From Streptomyces fuscichromogenes (GTDB lineage Bacteria > Actinomycetota > Actinomycetes > Streptomycetales > Streptomycetaceae), in NCBI RefSeq assembly GCF_014645815.1, contig NZ_BMML01000018.1, forward strand, positions 62,001-126,000: a stretch of 64,000 nt of DNA, given 5' to 3'. This document shows, in pieces, positions 8,811-17,291 of this stretch. Position 1 is the stretch's first letter; each line of letters opens with the position of its first letter. Position numbers and translations under genes: made by a program. The notes beneath the pieces are model-generated. The model ran no database searches. It had not been told where the DNA came from and saw nothing but the letters and a program-made list of their open reading frames with translations.

Positions 8811-8886
8811 TCATTGCGCACAGATCGTGAGAACGACGGAGCGCTGAGATCATCCCCGTCGGGAAAGATCACGTGACGAGGCGAAG

Positions 8887-10356
8887 TCAGTAACGAGTAC
8901 CCGAGTAACACGTGCGGAGGAGTTCGAAGAAATGCTCCCGGGGCTCCGCGCCGAGGATCCGGGTTCCGAGCGTGGTCATCGGGGCGAGTAGCGTCTGCTT
9001 GTCGTGGTGCGAATAAGCTACGAACACAACGAACTCGTCGCTCTGGAACTCGATTCCCCCCCCCACGGAGACCGGCTGCCGCGCGGCCCGCACGATGTGG
9101 TCGTAGACATTGCGTGGGCGTGTGTCGTGGACCAGGACGAAGGTGGGGTGGCCGGCCTTGCCGAGTTCGTCGGCCGCGCCTTCCGCCCATCGTTCGTCGA
9201 TCTTCAACACCACGGAATTCTGCGGTAGTCGAGCAAGGGTCCGTACCAGTGACCGCATGGAGCATTCCACGGTGAAGGGAGCCGGGTGGGGTGTTCTGCC
9301 GCTGGCGAAGCACGTGAGCCCCACCGTACTGTGCCCTGGGGCGAAGACGTGTGTGAACAGGTGGCGCTCGTGCTGTCGGCACCACATTGCTGCGGCGGCG
9401 AACTCATCCAAGGACCCGCGGGCGTACAGCAGTTGTTTTAGAGACAGATCGAGCGGTTCGTGTGCGTCCGGTTCCGGGAGCATGAGCCGCGCTCCTGCGC
9501 GGTCGAGCATGGTGTCCTCGGTATGTTGTTCCACCCGCATACCGTCGAGGAACAGACAGCCATGGCGTCGCGTGTCGTCCTGCAGTTCGGCCGCCATGTC
9601 TCGGAACAGCATGGGTTGTTCGTCATGAAGGAAGAAGGGCATGTCGGGCAGCGTCGCTCTGATGCATGCCCCGACCTGGGCCTGAACGTCCGCCGCGTTG
9701 TCACCTGGGCGGCCGACGGCACCGATGAGGATGCTGTTCTCCTCCCAGACCGGACGAAGCCGGTCGAGCAGACGCAGGAAGCGCCGGTCCGGGGGATCCG
9801 CTTCGATGAAGGCGATGCACTCTGCAAGCGTGTCGAACCGGACGTGTTCGACGCGGTACGGCAGGTTCATACAGGCGATCGCACAGGTCATCACGCCGGT
9901 TACGACCCCGGCGTGATGGCGGTCGTCGTCCACGGCGCCGAAGGGGAGTTCGCCGCGCCTCAGCAACTCCCGGTAGCCCTGTGACAGTTCCGCACGGGCG
10001 TTGGACAGGCTCCCGGGTGAGCGCGTGGCGAAATAGAGGAAGCTCATGTACGTCGCGACGAGTTCGTGGATGACCGTCGTCGTTCTTGTTACGGTACCGA
10101 TCACGTCTTCGACGATCCTGCGGTGCTCATCACCCAGATCCCGCTCTCCACGCGTGAGTGAGAACGTGTGCAGTCGCGCAATGCTGTCCGTCGCGTTCGC
10201 CAAGGCCAGGTACTCGTGCTGCGGAGCATGGAACTCCGCCAGTTCGGGACAGAGCGTGCCGCCAGCCATTGGGCTGGCATACCGGGCTCCTCCGCCGTAC
10301 GAGTAGGTGCCTCCCATGGGGCTGAACGAGGTACGGCAACTGTCAGTGATCTCCAC
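8887..10356 (-). CDS. Unrecognised 489-residue protein, last gene of the conflict operon
   Basis: I do not recognise this family. It is soluble, with no signal peptide or membrane segment. A glycine/tyrosine-rich start (GGTYSYGGGARYASPMAGG) is followed by a helical region with TVIHELVATYMSFLYFATRS, a histidine/glutamate motif recalling but not matching HExxH proteases. A mixed alpha/beta second half contains HGCLFLDGMRVEQHTEDTML, LFTHVFAPGHSTVGLTCFA and FVLVHDTRPRNVYDHIVRA. GTG 10356 overlaps the upstream stop (10343-10345) and has GGAGGG 10 bases upstream, so it is translationally coupled to the SAF-like gene. Base composition is visibly less GC-rich than the backbone. As the terminal cistron of a protease/nSTAND operon it may be an effector or target-handling component; that is inference. 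Confidence 0.75.
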   Translation of the reverse strand: MEITDSCRTSFSPMGGTYSYGGGARYASPMAGGTLCPELAEFHAPQHEYLALANATDSIARLHTFSLTRGERDLGDEHRRIVEDVIGTVTRTTTVIHELVATYMSFLYFATRSPGSLSNARAELSQGYRELLRRGELPFGAVDDDRHHAGVVTGVMTCAIACMNLPYRVEHVRFDTLAECIAFIEADPPDRRFLRLLDRLRPVWEENSILIGAVGRPGDNAADVQAQVGACIRATLPDMPFFLHDEQPMLFRDMAAELQDDTRRHGCLFLDGMRVEQHTEDTMLDRAGARLMLPEPDAHEPLDLSLKQLLYARGSLDEFAAAAMWCRQHERHLFTHVFAPGHSTVGLTCFASGRTPHPAPFTVECSMRSLVRTLARLPQNSVVLKIDERWAEGAADELGKAGHPTFVLVHDTRPRNVYDHIVRAARQPVSVGGGIEFQSDEFVVFVAYSHHDKQTLLAPMTTLGTRILGAEPREHFFELLRTCYSGTRY

Positions 10357-11477
10357 GCGGATGGCCCTCCAGCGATACGACGACGTCCTGCATCGGCAGG
10401 AGCATGTCCAGATCGGACTGTGGCAGCAGGACGACGAGCGACTCGTTCGCGGGCCGGGCGAGGACCACGACATCCGTCGCGTGGTACGGGCTGCCGGATT
10501 CCGGGATGCCGACGAGACGGATGTGCTCGCCCGGCGTGACCTCGAGGGGAGTGGGCCGGGTACGCAACGCGGCGATCAGGCGCCCGGTGAACGCCTCGGC
10601 CCCCGGCGCGGGACCCAAGGTGGCCGGTGTGACGGGCTCACCCCGGTCGATGGTGCGCAGTGTGTACCGGCCGACAAGACCGGCGTGAGGGGGCTCGAGA
10701 TCGTGCGGGGACAGGATGTGAAAGGCGGGGAGTCGGCCGGTGGCCGTCGGCCCGCTGTGCTCCGTCGGGTACTGGAAGGTGCCGTTCTCCTTCGGGGGAT
10801 GACCGAGCACCCACGCCGAGCCGCTGTCGGGGTGCCCGCGCTGCCACAGCTGATGGATCTGCCTCCACTGGGCGAGTTCCTCGGCGTAACACCCGGGCCG
10901 CTGAAGGCCCATGGCGTCGATGAGCAGCCATCTGTGCACGTCGAAGGCACTGCGTACCAGGTCACCGTACGGGGCCGCGGCATGGACCGCGCCGCGGTAC
11001 CCGAGCCGCGCTTCGACCAGCCCGGCGACGGCGCACACCGATGCGGCCTGCCACGGGAGCAGCAGCGCCGCAACAGCGCTGCCGGCCACGGCGAACACGG
11101 CCCCGAGCACGCTGATGGTGACCATGAGGTCGAGAGTCCCGGCGGCGGTGGCCGGGCTCGCCCTGAAGGCGGTCGGGAAGGACCGTGTAGAGCCGCGGCC
11201 AGGCGGTGACCGCATCCATGCCGTACCGCTCCGCTGCTTGTTCCGCGGCCCGCAGAACGTTGCCGAACCGGGTCTGCATCAGCCGTTCGTGCGTGGGGAC
11301 GGTCCAGGGCCGCTCGGCGTCGACCCCCGGGTGGCGGGCGCTCAGACGTAGGGCGCAGCGCCGGCCGAGGGGGATTCCGTCCCAGTACCCCTCGAACTCC
11401 GCCTCCGGGCAGAGCATCGGCCGGCACTCCATGACGAGAGCGGAGATCCGTGCGGCGCAAGCCGGATCCAGCGCCAT
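10343..11477 (-). pseudogene. Membrane protein with SAF-like domain, frameshifted
   Basis: Two overlapping frames together make one protein of about 377 residues. Frame one (from ATG 11477) gives MALDPACAARISALVMECRP through AAERYGMDAVTAWPRLYTVL. At about 11160-11167, where a GGG run looks to carry one extra base, the frame changes. It then continues as TLDLMVTISVLGAVFAVAGS plus a second hydrophobic stretch, then YTLRTIDRGEPVTPATLGPA and VVVLLP-like strands resembling a SAF/antifreeze-type beta-clip, to TGA 10343. The open frame on each side and the absence of other damage mean this could be a recent mutation or a sequence error. It lies between the nSTAND gene (49-base gap) and the 489-residue gene (overlapping), so it is an operon member, probably the membrane component. 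The family is otherwise unknown to me. Confidence 0.7.
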
Positions 11478-11526
11478 CGGTTCCCGACCTTCACGGCCTG
11501 GCAGTGGTCAGAATGATGAGATCCGG

Positions 11527-14500
11527 TCATTGAGGCGCGCACGCGCGGAGCCGCTCGTTCGGGAGGTACTCCGCACGCTCTTCCTCGGTCAGATCCCGGC
11601 CCACGGCTCGGCACACCATGTGGATCGCCGCTGTTGAGCGGGGCAGTTCCACATTCCACAACCGTACGGTGTGATCCCGGCCGCCAGTGGCCAACATGTG
11701 CCCGTCAGGGCTGAAGGCAACAGCGAGAACGGCGCTGTTGTGCCCCGTGAAAGTACTGCGCAGGCTTCCGGTGGCTATGTCCCACAGCAGTGTTGTGTGA
11801 TCGGTGCTGGCAGCGGCCAGGCTGCGCCCGTCCGGGCTGAACGCCACGTCGGTCACTTCGTCCGAGTGGCCGCTGAACTCCGCGCGGAAACGGCCGGTGG
11901 GCACGTCCCACAGCCGCACCGTTCCCCCCACACCGCCGGTCGCCACCATCCGCCCGTCAGGACTGAACGCCACGGTGGAGACCTCGTCTTGGGAGGAGAT
12001 CTGTGCACGAAGTCGACCGGAGGCCACAGCCCACAGCCGAACGCGGGGCCATTCGACAGTGGCCAGGATCCGTCCGTCGGGAGAGAACGCATCTGCACGC
12101 GTGTATACCCCACCAGAGGCGATGGAGCGGCGAAGGCGCCCCGTCACGGCGCTCCACACGTGCACCACGCCGCGATCGGCCACGGTCGCCAGGAGGCGTC
12201 CATCGGGGCTGGCCACTATTTCTTCGTTCTTCGGAGTGGTGAGGACGGTGCGTCGTCTGCCGGAAGCCGCGTCCCACAGTTGAACGTCGCGGCCGACGCA
12301 CATCAGGGTGCGCCCATCGGGAAGGAACACGAGAGCGTCCGCAGTCAGCGGCTGGCGGGCGAGCGTCTCGCGTTCCCGCCCCGTGGCCGGATCCCACAAG
12401 CGGACCCTCCCTTCGTACTGGCTCGCGGCCACCGTTCGCCCGTCCCGGCTGAAGGCGACCGCATCCATGTCGCTGCGGCCCGTGAATGTGATGGAGCCGG
12501 TCTTCTGCGCCACGTTCCACAGGCGTACGCCGCCGCTCCACGCCCCCACGCTGGCCAGAGTGTGCCCGTCCGGGCTGAGGGCGACCTCTTGAACGGGCTC
12601 CTTGTGGCCGACGAAGACGGTGCGTGCGCTGTGGGTGACGTTGTCCCACAGCCGTGCCGTGTTGTCGTAGCTGCCGGTCGCAAGCGTCCGCCCGTCCCTG
12701 CTGAAGACCATGGAGGAGACGAGGTCCTTGTGACTGGTGTCCTTGGCCTGGAGTCGGCCCGTGACCGGATCCCACCAGCACAACGCACCGTCCCCACCAC
12801 CGGTGACCAAAGTCCGTCCATCTGGCGCAAACGCCATGGAGGTCACATCGTCCGAGGAGGTGGCCAGGTGGAGGCGCACATCGCCGGTGACAACGTCCCG
12901 TAGTTGTACGCCCGAGGCATCAGTAATGGCTATGAAACGGCCGTCGGGACTTAGCTCCGCCGCCCTCACGAAGTCCCTGAAGCCGCGGAAAGCGACCCGT
13001 ACGCGGCCGGTGTCCGCGTCCCATATGCGCACAGTGCGGCCAAGGCCGTCTGCAGTGACGGCGCTCCGCCCATCGCCACTGAAGCCAATGCGGTCGATTG
13101 TGTACTTGCGCGGAACTGCCAGAGTGGTGCGCACACGACCGGTAGCCGCGTCCCGTAACTGGGCTTTCGCGCCGACGGTGGCCAGGGTTCGCCCGTCGGG
13201 GCTGAAGGCGAGGGAGCACACGGATCCACCGCCCCCTGCGACCCTGGCGCGCAGGCGGCCGGTGGCCGGGTCCCACCATCGCAGTGAACCGTCAAGGCTG
13301 CCGGTGACGAGGGTCCGGCCATCGGGGCTGAACGCCACCGAGCACAGGTCACCGGTGAGGCGGCGGCGGAGCGGCAGTCCCGCCGCCGTGTACAGGGCGG
13401 CGGTCGCCTCACGGGTAGGACTCAGGCGGTGGGCGGCGACGGCCAGCAGGGCTGCCAGGTCGGGGTCAGTGTCGAGGAGGGCTCCGGACTGGAGGGCCAG
13501 CCGCCGTGAGTCGGCCTGCCGCTGCACGGTGCTCGCTTCCTGCCGCTCGAACGTCGCGGCCTGGCGCTGCCAGAAGGCGACGCCCGTGGCGATCACGAAC
13601 AGAGCGAGCACCGAGGCAAGGACGACGTTGATCACGCGTGCCCGGTGCACGATCGCCTGCTGGTTGCGGCGGCCGGCATGCACGAAAGCGGTGATCTCCC
13701 GTGGCAGCCGGCGCTGCTCCAACCACTCGAGGCCGGCCGCCAGATCGGAGCCGTGGAGCAGATCTCCGGGATCGCGGCATCGGTCCCAACGCGCCCGCGC
13801 CTCTTCGGCGCGGTGCAGCCAGGCCTGGAAGCGGGCGTCCTGGGCCACCCATTCGCGCAGTTCTTCCCAGTCCCGGGTCAGCGTGTCGTGCACGAGTTCG
13901 GCGACCTCGCCGCCGGGGGAACCGCCGGTGGGGTCGGCGTGCACTGTGATGACGCGGTGGCGTGTCAGCGTGGCCAGGACCGTGCCGGTCCGCTCGTCGG
14001 CCTCTTGGGGGTCCGTGTCCGAGACGTGGGCGGCGAGTTCCCGCAGGATCCGCAGAGGAACCCGCTGCCGGGTGGCCGGAACGCGCCGTACGGCGTCGGC
14101 GGGCCGTACCAACGCCGTGAGGATGCGCCGGGCGACGGTGTGGTGGCTTGCGGGCAGATCGTCGAGAGCGGAGTCGCACCAGTTGGTGAGGCTGCCGGCG
14201 ATTCTTCCGATGCGCTCGTAGGCCTCGTGTGTCAGACGCCCGTCCGAACGCCGCTCCCAGAGCCTGTTCAGGGTGAGTTCCAAAGGAGCCAGCAGGGCGA
14301 CCGGGGCCCGTCCGGCCAGGGCGTCTTCATGGTCGGCGGCGAGGACGTCGGCAACGATCCGCTCGCACAGGCCCTTCTCGAAGCGGATGCCGGCTCGTTG
14401 TGCGGGGCGGGAGACGATGGCTCGCAACTGCCCTCGGCCAAGGGTGGTGGGGACGTTCAGGATGCCGGAGGCCGCAGCCTTCAGCAGAAGGGGCGCCTGC

Positions 14501-15777
14501 GCGGCCAGGCGGGGATAGAAGTCGTCCCGCATGATCAGGACCAGGCTGACCGCCTCGCGGGAACCGAGCAGAGCGGTGAGTTGCTCGATCGCCGACATCA
14601 GCGCCGTCTCGCCCGAGCGGGCAGTGTCGTCGTCCGCCTCTCCGCCCGTTGTCTCGCCCCGGGCCGTTTCCGCAGCCTTGGGCGCGTCGGGGCGGCCGGC
14701 AGGTGCCGACATACGGGCCGCGGGTGTGAAAACCTCTTCGAACTGGTCGATGATCAGGACGATCCGATCGCAGACGGGCTCCGCTGCCAGGCGTGCGCGT
14801 ACGGCGGCGACGATGCCCTCGTAGCGGGCTCCGGGCAGCCCATGGCGGTCCGCCTCGGCCGACAGGTCCGTCCCCGGGCGAGGTACCAGTACCGGAAGCC
14901 ACCGGTCGCTGCCCGGCACCGCCCCCTCGGCCAGGGCAGGCAGGACGCCGGCCTGGATGAGCGAGGTCTTGCCCGAGCCGGACGGCCCCAGCAGCAGGAC
15001 ACCGCGCCGTCGGGTGGCCAGCGCCCCCAGCACGCTCTCCAACGCGTCGTCGCGACCGTGGAAGAAGGCCGCATGCTCGGCCGTGAACGGTTCGAGGCCG
15101 CGGTAAGGGCGCAGTGCGCTCTCACGGAGAACGGGCCATATCTCTCTCAGCACCTCGGTGGGGGTGGCGTAGGCGATGTTCTGCCCCCGCATATGGCCGT
15201 CGGGCGGGGCGATGGATGTGAGCATGCCGATGACGAGGCCGCTCACCTCGTCGACCACGGGGCCTCCGCTGAATCCCTGTGTCAGATCGTTGGCGTCCGT
15301 CAGCTGCAGGAGGGGTCCGGTTCGTCCAGGGGCGCCGGTGAGCAGCTCGCCCGCCGTTGCGTAGCCGAAGTGCCCGCCGCGCGGCGCCTGGGCGGGAAAC
15401 CCGTACGACCACACGGGGTGTTCACGGCTGCCGCGCGCCGATCCGAACGGCAGCGGATGCACCGCCGTCACCGGTTCGTCCAGCCGCACCACCGCCACAT
15501 CGTCCCCGTCGGGCGGCCGCCACGTTCCGGTCAGCACCCGCCCCGTGACCTGCGGCGCTCCATGAAGGCCGACGAAGGCGAACTCGACACGTCCGCCGGG
15601 ACTGCTGCCGCAGTCCTGGATCACATGAGCACAGGTGGCCACCGCATCCGGGGCGATCAAGAACCCCGCGCCGGCCACGCCGCCACCGTCCGCGAGAACC
15701 TGTGCGACGGCGCCGCACGCGTGCGGCGCCGCAGCCCCGCCGAAACCGGCGTCCGGGTTCGGTGAGTCCGTCGCCAC
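11527..15777 (-). CDS. Trypsin-like protease / nSTAND NTPase / WD40 multidomain protein
   Basis: A 1416-residue signalling protein. Residues about 20-200 form a trypsin-like protease with triad His51 (ATCAHVIQDC), Asp93 (GDDVAVVRLDE) and Ser170 (TQGFSGGPV). Residues about 224-640 are an nSTAND NTPase entered by RPYRGLEPFTAEHAAFFHGR, with Walker A GPSGSGKTS (264-272) and Walker B RIVLIIDQFEEVF. A single membrane helix (VINVVLASVLALFVIATGV) follows near residue 760. Fourteen WD40 repeats (AFSPDGRTLVTG...RLWD type), enough for two seven-blade propellers, and an EEERAEYLPNERLRAC tail complete it. GTG 15777 is chosen for AAGGTGG just upstream and its 23-base distance from the Trypco1 stop. Known NTP-dependent conflict systems have this plan: the propeller senses, the NTPase oligomerises and the protease executes. 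Confidence 0.92.
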   Translation of the reverse strand: MATDSPNPDAGFGGAAAPHACGAVAQVLADGGGVAGAGFLIAPDAVATCAHVIQDCGSSPGGRVEFAFVGLHGAPQVTGRVLTGTWRPPDGDDVAVVRLDEPVTAVHPLPFGSARGSREHPVWSYGFPAQAPRGGHFGYATAGELLTGAPGRTGPLLQLTDANDLTQGFSGGPVVDEVSGLVIGMLTSIAPPDGHMRGQNIAYATPTEVLREIWPVLRESALRPYRGLEPFTAEHAAFFHGRDDALESVLGALATRRRGVLLLGPSGSGKTSLIQAGVLPALAEGAVPGSDRWLPVLVPRPGTDLSAEADRHGLPGARYEGIVAAVRARLAAEPVCDRIVLIIDQFEEVFTPAARMSAPAGRPDAPKAAETARGETTGGEADDDTARSGETALMSAIEQLTALLGSREAVSLVLIMRDDFYPRLAAQAPLLLKAAASGILNVPTTLGRGQLRAIVSRPAQRAGIRFEKGLCERIVADVLAADHEDALAGRAPVALLAPLELTLNRLWERRSDGRLTHEAYERIGRIAGSLTNWCDSALDDLPASHHTVARRILTALVRPADAVRRVPATRQRVPLRILRELAAHVSDTDPQEADERTGTVLATLTRHRVITVHADPTGGSPGGEVAELVHDTLTRDWEELREWVAQDARFQAWLHRAEEARARWDRCRDPGDLLHGSDLAAGLEWLEQRRLPREITAFVHAGRRNQQAIVHRARVINVVLASVLALFVIATGVAFWQRQAATFERQEASTVQRQADSRRLALQSGALLDTDPDLAALLAVAAHRLSPTREATAALYTAAGLPLRRRLTGDLCSVAFSPDGRTLVTGSLDGSLRWWDPATGRLRARVAGGGGSVCSLAFSPDGRTLATVGAKAQLRDAATGRVRTTLAVPRKYTIDRIGFSGDGRSAVTADGLGRTVRIWDADTGRVRVAFRGFRDFVRAAELSPDGRFIAITDASGVQLRDVVTGDVRLHLATSSDDVTSMAFAPDGRTLVTGGGDGALCWWDPVTGRLQAKDTSHKDLVSSMVFSRDGRTLATGSYDNTARLWDNVTHSARTVFVGHKEPVQEVALSPDGHTLASVGAWSGGVRLWNVAQKTGSITFTGRSDMDAVAFSRDGRTVAASQYEGRVRLWDPATGRERETLARQPLTADALVFLPDGRTLMCVGRDVQLWDAASGRRRTVLTTPKNEEIVASPDGRLLATVADRGVVHVWSAVTGRLRRSIASGGVYTRADAFSPDGRILATVEWPRVRLWAVASGRLRAQISSQDEVSTVAFSPDGRMVATGGVGGTVRLWDVPTGRFRAEFSGHSDEVTDVAFSPDGRSLAAASTDHTTLLWDIATGSLRSTFTGHNSAVLAVAFSPDGHMLATGGRDHTVRLWNVELPRSTAAIHMVCRAVGRDLTEEERAEYLPNERLRACAPQ

Positions 15778-15800
15778 CGTCTGCCACCTTGCCGGATGGG

Positions 15801-16139
15801 TCAGGAGCCGGCGGCGCTCGCGGCCCGGCTCCATGCCACGATGACTTTCAGATGGCATGCCGTCTCGGTCTTGGCGATCACCGCGCCGGCCTCGGCTGCG
15901 AGATCCACGCCGAATTCGATGGTCACTTCGTCCGGCCCGGCCTGCCGGAGCTGCTGCACCACCGCGGCGGCCAGTTCCCGCACCGGCGCCAGTGTGCCCT
16001 GCACGGTGGAGTGCAGTTCGCGGATCCTGTCCGCGCTCCGCCCCGCTTTGACCGGACCGTCAGCCCCCTCAAGGGCATCGGAGGCCTCGAGGAGGATCGA
16101 GCCCCCGCTGTCCAGTTCCAGTCGCGCAAGACTACGCAT
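15801..16139 (-). CDS. Trypsin-co-occurring domain 1 (Trypco1/CU044_2847) protein
   Basis: A 112-residue protein matching the Trypco1 family by LARLELDSGGSILLEASDA at the start, a central helix (IRELHSTVQGTLAPVRELAA) and the signature DEVTIEFGVDLAAEAGAVIA followed by HLKVIVAW. These small beta-rich proteins are encoded beside trypsin-like effectors in predicted conflict systems; their molecular role is not established. ATG 16139 has GAAAGG about 6 bases upstream, although the frame stays open to 16322. The stop is 23 bases before the protease/nSTAND start, so it is the first gene of the operon. An IS1182-like end lies only about 200 bases upstream (16338), so the original promoter region may be truncated. 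Confidence 0.82.
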   Translation of the reverse strand: MRSLARLELDSGGSILLEASDALEGADGPVKAGRSADRIRELHSTVQGTLAPVRELAAAVVQQLRQAGPDEVTIEFGVDLAAEAGAVIAKTETACHLKVIVAWSRAASAAGS

Positions 16140-16337
16140 ACATCGCCTTTCGTTGTTTCCCCAGTCGTACGACTCATGCACGACATAGGCCCAAAAACTA
16201 GCTGACCCGTCGGGCTTCCGTACGAGGAACTGGCAGAGATCTTCGGATTCCGACCTGTGCGCGGTGGCGGCCTCCGCATCGCTTCCGGTCGAGATATCGG
16301 CGCCCTTCCCTGCGAGTGTCATTGCTTCGCGCGCCTG

Positions 16338-16366
16338 AGCTTGACTCTGTCGGGGATCTTGGAGTT
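16338..16366 (+). repeat. 29-bp repeat, copy 1 (IS1182-type end)
   Basis: An exact 29-base sequence starting AGCTTGACTCTGTCGG and ending CTTGGAGTT recurs in the same orientation at 27209-27237. Here it stands 46 bases before the IS1182-type transposase start, as an IS left end would. Confidence 0.75.
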
Positions 16367-16411
16367 TCCCGGTGCGGCAGTACGGTCAACGGGCATGCTC
16401 GGGTTGTTGTG

Positions 16412-17038
16412 ATGACCGTGCGTGACCGGCTGGACGGGCTGTGGCGTGACGAGGATTTCGTCGACTGGTACCCGCGAGACGGGCGTCCGGGTCTCTCGCC
16501 TGCTCAGCTGGCCACCGTCTGTCTGCGCCGGCTGTACGCCCTGGTCTTCCTCGAACATCCCACTCGGCGCCTGCACATCGCCGGCGTCACCGCACACCCG
16601 ACCGCTGCCTGGGCCACCTGGCAAGCCCGCAACCTGGCCGCCGAACCCGGCGCGAGCACGGACCCGGTGCGCTTCTTGATCCCAGACCGCGACAGCAGGT
16701 ACACCGAGGCCTTCGACGCGGTGTTTCACGCCGAGGATATCGAGATCATCAGGACACCGGTCCGCGCGCCGAGGGCCAAAGCCCACTGCGAGCGAGTGAT
16801 CGGTACTCTCCGCCGAGAGGTCCTCGATCACGTGCTGGTCCTGGGCGAAGCTCACGCGTGCCAGGTTCTTGCCGAGTACCAGAGGCACTGCAACTGGCTT
16901 CGCCCCCGCCGGGCGCGAAGCCAGTTGTCTCCCGAAGCCCACGAACAGCCGCCGCAGGTCCGTGCCCCGGCCGACCGCAGAGTCCCGTGCACCCGCATCC
17001 TCGGCGGTGTGATCAACGAGTACAGGTACGCCGCTTGA
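16412..17038 (+). pseudogene. Chimeric transposase: IS1182 N-terminus joined to IS481-like catalytic core
   Basis: One open frame joins two unrelated transposases. Residues 1-37 (MTVRDRLDGLWRDEDFVDWY through LSPAQLATVC) are the conserved N-terminus of IS1182 proteins. From about 16523 the sequence switches to LYALVFLEHPTRRLHIAGVT, FLIPDRDSRYTEAFDAVFHA, RVIGTLRREVLDHVLVLGEA and GGVINEYRYAA, the DDE integrase core and C-terminus of IS481-like elements. The first DDE aspartate and most of the IS1182 body are missing, so it is not expected to be active. It marks a deletion or recombination junction between two insertion sequences inside the island. Confidence 0.8.
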
Positions 17039-17137
17039 CCAGCAGCGATGATTACTCGAGCCCCACAGGGTGGTGGCCCGTCGCCTTCCCCCGTGGCGGC
17101 GGGCCAGATCCCCTCCGAAGGTCCTGCCCCGAGCCGG

Positions 17138-17288
17138 TCAAGACTGGATCCTTCGTTTCCGCACAGCAACGGCACGAACCTGCAAGGAGCGGCCGGACCT
17201 GCCGTCGCCGACGAACCCGAGGGTCTCCAGGTCGCGCAGCGCCCGGCGGGTGTGGCCGGTGCCGACCCGGTTGGCGGAGCGCGGGAGC
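17138..17288 (-). pseudogene. Winged-helix regulator, C-terminal fragment
   Basis: Minus-strand translation RSANRVGTGHTRRALRDLET followed by LGFVGDGRSGRS and ending RKRRIQS-stop reads as the recognition helix and wing of a winged helix-turn-helix protein. No start codon or N-terminus is present upstream, where the 358-residue gene ends. It is a remnant of a regulator, possibly from plasmid-type DNA. Confidence 0.45.
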
Positions 17289-17291
17289 GCG

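Noticed and set aside
10343-11477. Programmed frameshifting in the SAF-like gene
   Set aside because: No slippery heptamer with downstream pseudoknot is evident; a simple extra G in a short run explains the change.
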